From Streptosporangiaceae bacterium (lineage in GTDB: Bacteria > Actinomycetota > Actinomycetes > Streptosporangiales > Streptosporangiaceae), in the NCBI GenBank assembly GCA_030040475.1, contig JASHTQ010000146.1, positions 1 through 17,887 of the forward strand: a stretch of DNA of 17,887 nucleotides. The letters run 5' to 3'. Both the position numbers and the translations under genes were made by a program. Positions within the stretch are counted from its first letter, which is position 1; each line of letters starts with the position of its first letter. The notes beneath the pieces are model-generated. The model was not told the DNA's origin. It did not search any database and saw only the letters and a list, made by a program, of their open reading frames with translations. Shown piece after piece: positions 9,166 through 16,775 of this stretch.

Positions 9166-11695
9166 GCAGCCGGGTTACCCAGCGGCCTGGCGAGTTCCCG
9201 GTTCGACCTACCGGCTGCAACTGCGGGACGGCTTCGGCTTCGCCGAGGCGGGACGGCTGGCCGACTACCTCGCGGACCTCGGGGTGACGCACGTCTACCT
9301 GTCGCCGATCTTGCAGGCCAACCCGGGATCCGCGCACGGCTACGACGTGGTGGATCACTCGCGCGTCTCCGCCGACCTCGGCGGCGAGGCCGCCTTCCGC
9401 GCCATGGCGGATCGGCTGCACCACCGCGGCCTCGGGGTGGTGGTCGACATCGTGCCCAACCACATGGCGCGCCCGACACCCGAGTGGCGCAACAGGCAGC
9501 TGTGGTCGGTGCTGTACGAGGGCAGGGCGTCGAAGTTCGCGCACTGGTTCGACGTCGACTGGGACGCGCAGGACGGCAAGCTGCTGATGCCCATCCTCGC
9601 CGGGCCGCTGGAGAAGTGCCTGGGCGACCTGGTCATCGACACGGCGCTGCGCGACCCGTGGCCCGACGGCGCCGACGGGCACGCCGGGCCTGTGCTGCGG
9701 TACTTCGACCACGTGCTGCCGCTGCGGGACGGGGTCGCCGACCTGCCGCTCGGCATGCTGCTCGCCGAGCAGCACTACCGGCTCGCCGACTGGCGGGAAA
9801 CCGCGACCCAGCTCAACTGGCGGCGGTTCTTCGACATCGACTCGCTGATCGCGATCAGGGCCGAGGACCCGGACGTGTTCGAGGCAACCCACCGGGTGCT
9901 GCTTCGGCTGGTGGGCGAGGGCCTGATCGACGGCCTGCGGGTGGATCACCCGGACGGGCTCGCCGATCCCGAGGGCTACCTGCGGCGGCTGGCCAGCTCG
10001 ACCGGCGGTGCCTGGGTGGTGGTGGAGAAGATCCTGGCTTCCCGCGAGGAGCTGCCGCCCTGGCCGTGCTCGGGCACGACGGGCTACGACGCGCTGGCCC
10101 TGGTCGGCGGCCTGTTCGTGGACCCCGCGGGGGAGGCGCCGCTGACCGAGGAGTACGTCGCCTTCACCGGCGGCAAGCAGCGCTTCGAGGCGGTGGAGCA
10201 GGAGGCCAAGCGGTACATCGCCGAGGGCACGTTCACGGCGGAGCTGTCCAGGCTGACCCGGCTGCTGTCCCGCGCGGACTACCCGGCCCTGGTCGGGTTC
10301 GACCCGGGCGACCTGTACGACGTGCTGGTCGAGTTGCTGGCCGCGTTCGGCGTGTACCGGGCCTACGTGACCCCGGGCAAGCCGCCGCCGGACGCGTCGG
10401 TGGCCGTGCTGACGGCCGCCGCCGCCGCGGCGCGCGACCGCCTCGAGGACCGGCTGCACCCCGCCGTCGAGGGCCTGACCGCCGCGCTGCTCGGGCTCGG
10501 CGGCATGTCGGAAGACGTCGGCCGGCAGGCCGCGCGCGACGAGCTCGTGGCGCGGTTCGGCCAGACCACGGGCCCGGTGCTCGCCAAGGGCGTGGAGGAC
10601 ACCGCCTTCTACCGCTGGCCGCGGCTGGCCGCGCTGAACGAGGTGGGCGGCGACCCGGGCGTGTTCGGCGTGAGCGCGGCCGAGTTCCACGCCGCGGCCG
10701 GCCGCCTGGCCGCCCGGTGGCCGGCCACCATGACCACGCTGTCCACGCACGACACAAAGCGCCAGGAAGACGTCCGGGCGAGGCTGGCCGTGCTCGCCGA
10801 GTGGCCGCAGGAATGGGCGCTGCAGGTCGCCGAATGGCACGGCCTGGCCATCTGGCTCAGCGACGGCGCCGCCGCCCAGGCCGCGCAGCGGGCACCCGAG
10901 CCCGACCTGGAGTACCTGATGTGGCAGACGCTGGTGGGCGCCTGGCTGATCGGCAGCGAGCGGCTGCGCGGGTACCTGGCGAAGGCCATGCACGAGGCCA
11001 AGACCCGGACCTCATGGACGGTGCCCGATCCCGGCTACGAGTCGGCCGTGCTCGGCCTGGCCGACGCGGTGCTCGGCGATCCGGAGCTGACCGCGGGCAT
11101 CGCCGGCTTCGTGGCCAAGATCGCGCCCGACGCGAGAGTCAACTCCCTCGGCGCCAAGCTCGTGCAGCTCACCATGCCCGGAGTGCCCGACGTCTACCAG
11201 GGCTGCGAGCTGGCCGGCCTGTCGCTGGTGGACCCGGACAACCGCCGGCCGGTCGACTACGACCGCCGCAGGCGGCTGCTGGCCGCCCTGGAAGCCCGCC
11301 CGGACCAGGTGGTCGGCCTGGACGCGGAGAAGCTGCTCGTCACCTCCCGCGCGCTGCGGCTGCGGCGAGAGCATCCGGACTGGTTCGCGGGCGGCTACAA
11401 CCCGCTGGCCTGCGAGGGACCGGCCGCGGAGCACGCCGTCGCGTTCCTGCGCGGCGGGCACGCGGTCACCGTGGCCACCCGGCTGCCCGCCGGGCTGCGC
11501 CGCCGCGGCGGCTGGGCCGACACCGCCCTGCCGCTGCCCGAGCTGCACTGGCGCGACGTGCTGACCGGCGCCAGGCACGCCGGGCTGCGGCCGCTGCTTG
11601 CCGACCTGACCTGGCGGCTTCCTGTTGCCCTGCTCGTCCCCGAGCGGGTCTACCTGCAAGAAGCGGAATACGGGGCGGACGGGAGCGCTCGGTGA
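9158..11695 (+). CDS. treY: Malto-oligosyltrehalose synthase
   Basis: The 845-residue GH13 enzyme turns the reducing end of a malto-oligosaccharide into a terminal trehalosyl unit (alpha-1,4 to alpha-1,1 isomerisation) in the cytoplasm. It opens with STYRLQL and THVYLSPIL, as TreY does. Region I is DIVPNHMA (97-104) and region II is DGLRVDHPDGLADP with nucleophile Asp263. Region III is VVVEKIL with acid/base Glu290, and region IV is TLSTHDTKRQEDVRARL with Asp532. VQLTMPGVPDVYQGCEL and the RRPVDYDRRRRLL stretch near the C-terminus are also typical. The GTG start at 9158 overlaps the end of glgX by 8 bases, and the stop overlaps the treZ start as GTGA, so translation is likely coupled. There is no sign of decay, unlike its upstream neighbour. 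Confidence 0.96.
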
Positions 11696-13581
11696 GGACG
11701 TTCGGCGTGTGGGCGCCTGCCGCCGCCGACACGGTCGAGGTGGAGGTCGCGGGGCGCCGCTATCCGATGAGCCAGCAGCCCGCCGCCGGAGCGTGCTCCG
11801 GCTGGTGGAGTGCGGAGGTGCCGGACGTGGCGGCCGGCATCGACTACGGCTTCAGCGTCGACGGCGGCGAGGTGCTGCCCGACCCAAAATCGCTGCGGCA
11901 GCCGTTCGGCGTCAAGGGGCTGAGCCGCACCTACGATCACGCCGCGTTCCGCTGGACCGACCCGAGCTGGCGGGGCGGGCCGCTGCACGGCTCGGTGATC
12001 TACGAGCTGCACATCGGCACGTTCACCGCGGAGGGCACGTTCGACGCCGCCATCGGACGGCTTGAGCACCTGCGTCACCTCGGCGTGCACACGGTCGAGC
12101 TGATGCCGGTCGCGTCGTTCCCCGGCCGCCACGGCTGGGGCTACGACGGGATAAACCTGTGGGCGGTGCACGAGCCCTACGGCGGGCCGGACGGGCTGAA
12201 GCGGTTCGTGGACGCCTGCCACGCCCGCGGCCTGGCCGTGCTGCTCGACGTGGTGTACAACCACGTCGGCGTCGGCAACCGGCTGGACGCGTTCGGGCCC
12301 TACTTCACCGACGCGCACGTGACGCCGTGGGGTCCCGCGGTCAACCTGGACCAGCCGGGCTCCGACGGGGTGCGCGCCTTCCTGATCGGCAACGCGCTGA
12401 TGTGGCTGCGCGACTACCACCTCGACGGGCTGCGGCTTGACGCGGTGCACGCGTTCGAGGACCGCAGGGCGCTGAACATCCTCGAGGAGCTCGCGGCCGA
12501 GGTCCAGGCGCTGGCGGCGCGGCTGAACCGCGAGCTCGTGCTCGTCGCCGAGTCCGACGCCAACGACCCCAGGCTGGTCACCTCGCGCGAGGCGGGCGGG
12601 TACGGGCTTACCGCGCAGTGGAGCGACGACTTCCACCACGCGGTGCACGCGGCCGTCACCGGCGAACGGCAGGGCTACTACTGCGACTTCGGGTCGCTCG
12701 CGGCGCTGGCGAAAACCTACACGCGGGTGTTCTACCACGACGGAATCTGGTCCGCGTTCCGCGGCAGGACCCACGGGCGCAACGTCGACGTGTTCCGGGT
12801 GCCCGCCCACCGCTTCCTGGGCTACCTGCAAAATCACGACCAGATCGGCAACCGCCCCACCGGCGACCGGATCTCCGCGACGCTGTCGCCCGACCTGGTC
12901 AAGGTCGCGGCCGGCCTGGTGCTGACCGGGCCGTACACGCCGATGCTGTTCATGGGCGAGGAGTGGGGGGCCGACACTCCGTGGCAGTACTTCACCGACC
13001 ACATCGAGCCCTGGCTCGCGAAGGCGGTCGCGGAGGGCCGCAAGAACGAGTTCGCCGGGTACGGCTGGGGCTCCGCCGAGGTGCCCGACCCGCAGGATGA
13101 GGCGACCTTCCTGCGCTCCAAGCTGGACTGGGCGCAGCGCGACCGCGAGCCGCACCTCGGCATCCACGCCTGGTACCGGGAGCTGATCGCGCTGCGCAGG
13201 GCCAGGCCCGAGCTGACCGATCCGCGCCTGGAACGAGTGCGCGCGGACTTCGACGAGCAGGCCAGGTGGCTGCTGGTGCGGCGCGGGCGGCTGCGGATCG
13301 CGGCGAACCTGGGCACCGGCACCGTCCGGCTGCCGCTCGGCCAGCCGGGCACCGGCCTGCTCGCCGCGTCCAGCCCCGGGGTGGCGATCGAGACCGACAA
13401 GGTCACGATGCCGCCCGCCACGTTCGCGGTCATCGAGACGACGGCGCCAAGCCCCGACCCGGCCTTACGGCCGCAGCCCCTAGCGCAGGTCATGCACGGT
13501 GCGGGACATCGCCCGCCGGACCTCTTGGTAGCGGGACTACGGTGCGTAACCGAGCTGCGGGGGCGGTTAGGCGGCGCGTGA
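11692..13581 (+). CDS. treZ: Malto-oligosyltrehalose trehalohydrolase
   Basis: The 629-residue GH13 enzyme releases free trehalose from the malto-oligosyltrehalose made by TreY. The N-terminal part (FGVWAPAAADTVEVEV) is the CBM48-like domain. The barrel follows, with IYELHIGTFTAEGTF, GWGYDG, region I LLDVVYNHVG, region II DGLRLDAVHAF (nucleophile Asp250), region III LVAESDAND (Glu287) and region IV YLQNHDQIGNR (Asp383). FMGEEWGADTPWQYFTDH is typical of TreZ. The conserved part ends at FAVIETT (about 583). The remaining 46 or so residues are an Arg/Pro-rich tail that runs into the convergent patatin gene (15-base overlap) and is probably an unselected extension. The GTG start at 11692 overlaps the treY stop by 4 bases. 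Confidence 0.95.
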   Translation: MRTFGVWAPAAADTVEVEVAGRRYPMSQQPAAGACSGWWSAEVPDVAAGIDYGFSVDGGEVLPDPKSLRQPFGVKGLSRTYDHAAFRWTDPSWRGGPLHGSVIYELHIGTFTAEGTFDAAIGRLEHLRHLGVHTVELMPVASFPGRHGWGYDGINLWAVHEPYGGPDGLKRFVDACHARGLAVLLDVVYNHVGVGNRLDAFGPYFTDAHVTPWGPAVNLDQPGSDGVRAFLIGNALMWLRDYHLDGLRLDAVHAFEDRRALNILEELAAEVQALAARLNRELVLVAESDANDPRLVTSREAGGYGLTAQWSDDFHHAVHAAVTGERQGYYCDFGSLAALAKTYTRVFYHDGIWSAFRGRTHGRNVDVFRVPAHRFLGYLQNHDQIGNRPTGDRISATLSPDLVKVAAGLVLTGPYTPMLFMGEEWGADTPWQYFTDHIEPWLAKAVAEGRKNEFAGYGWGSAEVPDPQDEATFLRSKLDWAQRDREPHLGIHAWYRELIALRRARPELTDPRLERVRADFDEQARWLLVRRGRLRIAANLGTGTVRLPLGQPGTGLLAASSPGVAIETDKVTMPPATFAVIETTAPSPDPALRPQPLAQVMHGAGHRPPDLLVAGLRCVTELRGRLGGA

Positions 13582-14607
13582 GCCCGTCGGGCCGAGGCGG
13601 GCGAGGGCGGCGGCCGAGGTGCGGAAGGAGGTCTCGAGCACGGCCTGCCTGCGCCGGGGGTCCATCAGGTTGATCCCCATCGCGGCGAGGTCCGCCGGGC
13701 CAGGGGTCAGCACGGTCACCCGCTTACCCTCCGCCGCCACCGCCCGGGCCTGCTTGACCAGGGCACGGGTGATGAGGTGGCGGACCTGCCGCTCGATCCG
13801 CAGGTGCGGCTGGAGCGGATGGTCGGGATGCGTGCTGGCCATCGGCGCCAGCACGTAGACCTCCTGCACGTCCGTGTCACGCATGACGTCGAGCGAGGTG
13901 TCAGACCGGACGCCGCCATCGACGTAGCGGCGGCCGCCGATGACCGCCGGGGAGTACCAGCCGGGGATGGAGCAGGATGCCACCACGGCGTCGGGCAGCG
14001 ATGCACGCGGGGCGCCCGGCCTGCCGAACAGCACGCGCTGCCCGGTGTCGTAGTCCACCGCGGCGATCCAGGTCTGGCCGTCGACCCAGGACGGCGTTTC
14101 GCCCCGGTCGGCCCGGTGTGCCCATCGCCGCTGATGATGATGCCGGTGCAGCGTCTCGACCAGCGCGCGCAGCGCGACGTGCTGACCCCGGCCGGGCGGG
14201 AGGAGGGCGCTCGCCGCCACCAGCGGCGGCACCCGGTGCGGCTGGAGCAGGGCCGTCCACGCCAGCGGCAGCGAGCCGAGGCGCAGGTGCGGCAGCGGCG
14301 GCAGCGGGCCGTCCCGCATGGCGAGCACCATGGACTCGCGCAGCGGCCCGGTCGCCTCCCCGCGCTGCCATGCCACCATGTCGTGCACCGTCGCCCGGCA
14401 GCGCAGCGCGGCGGCGAGCACGCTGCCCGCGCTTGTGCCCACGATGACGTCGATCTCGCCGAGGGCGTAAGGCAGCCGGTCCTGCAGGCAGGCCAGTGCG
14501 CCGGTCATCCAGGCCGCCCCGAGCACGCCGCCCGCGCCGAGCACCAGGCCGGCGCGCGGGCGGGAGCGGTGGCCCGCCTGTTCGGGACCGAATACCACGG
14601 CCGCCAC
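13567..14607 (-). CDS. Patatin-like phospholipase family protein
   Basis: The 346-residue product is a patatin-fold serine hydrolase. It has the oxyanion-hole loop GLVLGAGGVLGAAW (about 20-33), the nucleophile elbow VGTSAGSV with Ser59, and the catalytic Asp in YVDGGVRSD (about Asp230), giving the Ser-Asp dyad. Substrates in the family are acyl esters such as phospholipids; none can be assigned here. There is no signal peptide, so it is probably cytosolic or membrane-peripheral. The GTG at 14607 was chosen because GGAGG lies 5 bases before it. An ATG at 14622 would add five residues but has little ribosome site. A TTGACT sequence (plus positions 14674-14679) could be a -35 box, but the -10 is poor. 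The 3' end overlaps treZ convergently. A His-rich patch (HRHHHQRRWAHR, about 154-165) is unusual. Confidence 0.88.
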   Translation of the reverse strand: MAAVVFGPEQAGHRSRPRAGLVLGAGGVLGAAWMTGALACLQDRLPYALGEIDVIVGTSAGSVLAAALRCRATVHDMVAWQRGEATGPLRESMVLAMRDGPLPPLPHLRLGSLPLAWTALLQPHRVPPLVAASALLPPGRGQHVALRALVETLHRHHHQRRWAHRADRGETPSWVDGQTWIAAVDYDTGQRVLFGRPGAPRASLPDAVVASCSIPGWYSPAVIGGRRYVDGGVRSDTSLDVMRDTDVQEVYVLAPMASTHPDHPLQPHLRIERQVRHLITRALVKQARAVAAEGKRVTVLTPGPADLAAMGINLMDPRRRQAVLETSFRTSAAALARLGPTGSRAA

Positions 14608-14612
14608 GACCA

Positions 14613-14617
14613 CCTCC
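14613..14617 (-). promoter_or_regulatory. Ribosome-binding site favouring the internal patatin GTG start
   Basis: GGAGG on the minus strand is followed by five bases and then GTG at 14607. The upstream ATG at 14622 has only GTGG before it. The choice changes the protein by five residues, outside the catalytic region. Confidence 0.45.
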
Positions 14618-14681
14618 GTCATCCACTACGCATTTACCACGCCGACGCCGGCGTATGCGATGGATGTAACTGAAGTCAACT

Positions 14682-14708
14682 GTAGGCGCTGCGAACTGGT
14701 ACGCCTAC
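14682..14708 (-). terminator. Candidate hairpin terminator after the lipoprotein gene
   Basis: GTAGGCG (14682-14688) pairs perfectly with CGCCTAC (14702-14708) across a 13-base loop. It lies 16 bases beyond the lipoprotein stop in the direction of transcription. No T-tract follows, as is common for actinomycete terminators. It also lies upstream of the patatin gene, so it could instead be a regulatory site. Confidence 0.35.
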
Positions 14709-14724
14709 GGCCCGAATTTCCTGC

Positions 14725-15327
14725 TCAGCCGCAGCTCTGCCCGGCCGCGGTGGCGAGCGAGGAGAACGTCCAGGGGTTCTCCGGCGCGTCCGGGCCCTGC
14801 AAGGCCTTGGGCAGGCCACGGGGAAACCTGAACGACGCGCGCGACCAGTACCACCGGGTCCCGCCCGGCGAGCAGGCCCGTACCGGCTCGCTGAGCGTCA
14901 CCACCGCGGCCACCGGGTACACGGTGCCCTGGGCGCAGCTGGGGTCGCAGTCATCCAGCTTGTACGTGCCGCTGCCCACCGCGTGCGCGGCGGACCAGGT
15001 GGTCCAGGTCATCGCGGACAAGACGGCGGTGCCGTCAGCGGACAGCGGGCAGCCCGCCGCGCAGCCGGGTTCGTGCAGCGGCACGGCGTCGATGTCCTGC
15101 CCAGGGGCCAGGAACGTGTCGGCGGCCGTCTGCGGCGCCCGCGGGCTCTCGGCGGCCGGCCGGGAGGCATCGGGCGGGGCCGACGCGGTGGGCGACGCCG
15201 TCGATGTGCCGGGACCCGCCACGGTCGCGGGGCTGTCCGACGAGCCGCATCCGGCCAGCAGAGCCGTGCAGGCAAGCGCGGCACCGACCGCTGCCGACCG
15301 GAACGTGCGTCCAGCCACGGTAGCCAT
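14725..15327 (-). CDS. Secreted lipoprotein with six-cysteine C-terminal domain, function unknown
   Basis: The 200-residue product begins MATVAGRTFRSAAVGAAL and has a lipobox LLAGC with the modified Cys at 27, so it should be lipid-anchored on the outer face of the membrane. A Pro/Ser/Thr/Ala-rich spacer spans about 28-72. The rest is a small domain with six cysteines, in GCAAGC, DDCDPSC, RAC and QSC, enough for three disulfides. It also has several Trp and Tyr residues (MTWTTWSAAH, RWYWSRASFRF). No known enzyme motif was recognised. The ATG at 15327 follows GGGGGTGGGG by about three bases; a GTG at 15354 would add nine residues before the signal peptide. It lies between the PLP enzyme and the patatin gene on the same strand, but the gaps (about 116 bases each) suggest separate expression. 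The lipoprotein call is firm; the role is unknown. Confidence 0.82.
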   Translation of the reverse strand: MATVAGRTFRSAAVGAALACTALLAGCGSSDSPATVAGPGTSTASPTASAPPDASRPAAESPRAPQTAADTFLAPGQDIDAVPLHEPGCAAGCPLSADGTAVLSAMTWTTWSAAHAVGSGTYKLDDCDPSCAQGTVYPVAAVVTLSEPVRACSPGGTRWYWSRASFRFPRGLPKALQGPDAPENPWTFSSLATAAGQSCG

Positions 15328-15403
15328 GATCCCCACCCCCGTAGGTGATGCCACTGCCCGTTCGGCATAAATATCACGGCGGGCGGTGGCGGCGGCGGGT
15401 TAA

Positions 15404-15420
15404 GGGGCCGAACGGTCCCC
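15404..15420 (-). terminator. Weak hairpin terminator candidate after the PLP enzyme gene
   Basis: On the minus strand GGGG, a bulged A and CC pair with GG and CCCC around a GTTC loop, followed by TTAA. It begins 24 bases past the stop of the deaminase/aldolase gene. The stem is short and bulged, so this is only a plausible terminator. Confidence 0.3.
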
Positions 15421-15443
15421 GGCCTGCGGTTCCGGGCCTGCGG

Positions 15444-16658
15444 TCAGCCGAAGCACTGGCCCTCGCCGCGGTAGGTCGGCACGGCGGCGAGCCGGCCGGA
15501 ATGGTCGAGCACGTGGTACCGGGTGAAGCGCTCGGCCAGCTCGCCCGCCTTGGCGTGCCTCAGCCATACCCGGTCGCCGGGCGCCAGCCGCGCGGCGGCG
15601 GGACCGCGGACCGGGGTCTGGACCTCCCCGGCCCCCTCGACGCCGGTCAGGCTGAGCCCCTCGGGCAGGTACGGCCGCGGCAGCCGGTCCGGCGTGCCGG
15701 TGCCGGAGGCGACGTAGCCGCCGGAGAACAAGGTGGCGATGTTCGGGCCCGGCCTTCGCACCACGGGCAGCGCGAACAGCAGCGCCGGGTCCGGGGTGAA
15801 CCTGGTGTAGGCGTCGAACAGCGTCGGCCCGACCAGGCCGGAGCCGGCCGTGAGCTCGGTCACCGACGCGTCCCCCGCGGTGGATTCCAGGCTGCCGGTG
15901 CCGCCGCCGTTCACGAACTCCAGGCTCGTCAGGTCCTGGATCTGCCGCACCGCGTCGGCCCGGCGCGGTGCCAGCTCGCGGGCCGAACGGTCCTGGATCA
16001 GCCTGATCAGCCGGGCCCGGGCCGGGTGGCCGGGCGGCGCGTCGGGAAGGCCGGCGATCTGGCCCTCGTAACCCATCAGGCCGACCAGGCGGAATCCGGC
16101 CCGGCCGGTGACGACGCGGGCGAACTGCACGGCCTGGTCCGCCGTATGCAGGGGGGAGCGGCGGGTGCCGATGTGGATCACCGGCCGTTGGGCCAGCGGC
16201 CGCCATGAGACGTCCAGTTCCAGGCAGACCCTGATCTCGGCGTGCCCGTCGCCGAGTGCCCGGTCGACGACGTCCAGGTGCTCGGGCGAGTCGACCATGA
16301 TCGTGATGTGCCGCCTGGCGGCGTCGTCGGCGGCCAGCGACCGCAGCGCGCTTGCGTCCACCGTCGGGTAGGCGACAAGCAGGTCGTCGCTGCTGCCCAC
16401 GGCGTGCAGCCAGAGGGCCTCGGGCAGCGAGTAGCACATGACGCCGCGGTAGCCGGGCGTGGCGAGCGCGCGCTCGATCAGGTAACGGCAGCGCAGCGAC
16501 TTCGTGGCCACCCGGATCGGGCGGGCGGCGGCGCGGCGGGTCAGGTCGGCGGCGTTGCGGTCGAACGCGTCCAGGTCGACGAGCGCGAGCGGCGGATCGA
16601 GCCCCGCGGTGGCGCGGTCGTACCGCGCGCGCAGCGCCTCGCCGGAGTCCGCGGACAT
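15444..16658 (-). CDS. PLP-dependent amino acid deaminase/aldolase-type protein (alanine racemase fold)
   Basis: The 404-residue product has the N-terminal TIM-barrel of fold-type III PLP enzymes. It starts with LALVDLDAFDRNAADL, and Lys53 in RVATKSLRCRYL is the expected Schiff-base lysine. Further barrel strands are VMCYSLPEAL, HITIMVDSPEHLDVV, RVCLELDVSWRPL and GLMGYEGQIAG. FVNGGGTGSLEST fits the phosphate-binding loop. The C-terminal beta-domain ends with GDRVWLRHAKAGELAERF. Relatives are D-serine/D-threonine deaminase or aldolase-like proteins; the substrate cannot be read from sequence. The ATG at 16658 is preferred, because a -10-like TTATAC ends 11 bases before it and there is no ribosome site, suggesting a leaderless message; ATG 16667 is the alternative. 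It is divergent from an FAD-linked lactone/alditol oxidase. Confidence 0.85.
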   Translation of the reverse strand: MSADSGEALRARYDRATAGLDPPLALVDLDAFDRNAADLTRRAAARPIRVATKSLRCRYLIERALATPGYRGVMCYSLPEALWLHAVGSSDDLLVAYPTVDASALRSLAADDAARRHITIMVDSPEHLDVVDRALGDGHAEIRVCLELDVSWRPLAQRPVIHIGTRRSPLHTADQAVQFARVVTGRAGFRLVGLMGYEGQIAGLPDAPPGHPARARLIRLIQDRSARELAPRRADAVRQIQDLTSLEFVNGGGTGSLESTAGDASVTELTAGSGLVGPTLFDAYTRFTPDPALLFALPVVRRPGPNIATLFSGGYVASGTGTPDRLPRPYLPEGLSLTGVEGAGEVQTPVRGPAAARLAPGDRVWLRHAKAGELAERFTRYHVLDHSGRLAAVPTYRGEGQCFG

Positions 16659-16668
16659 GCTCCGCATC

Positions 16669-16674
16669 GTATAA
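16669..16674 (-). promoter_or_regulatory. Candidate -10 element of the PLP enzyme gene
   Basis: TTATAC on the minus strand stands out in GC-rich DNA. Transcription starting 7-9 bases downstream would begin about 2-4 bases before the ATG at 16658, giving an almost leaderless transcript. No convincing -35 is seen. Confidence 0.35.
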
Positions 16675-16690
16675 GGCGTGTTCGTACGAT

Positions 16691-16738
16691 GTGGATGCCG
16701 CTTTCGTGTCGCCCTTTGCGCATGGTCGCGGCATCCAC
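16691..16738. promoter_or_regulatory. Perfect 11-bp inverted repeat in the divergent promoter region (candidate operator)
   Basis: GTGGATGCCGC (16691-16701) and GCGGCATCCAC (16728-16738) are exact reverse complements separated by 26 bases, with arm centres 37 bases apart. They lie in the 117-base gap between the PLP enzyme and the FAD oxidase, so a bound regulator could control both genes. The repeat ends 37 bases before the oxidase start. Confidence 0.55.
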
Positions 16739-16775
16739 GCCGAACGGGCTGGGCCGGACGAGGCTGGTGGGATTG

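Noticed and set aside
15421..15444. Two copies of GGCCTGCGGT with a 14-base period
   Set aside because: Only two short GC-rich copies, one running into the stop codon; likely chance.
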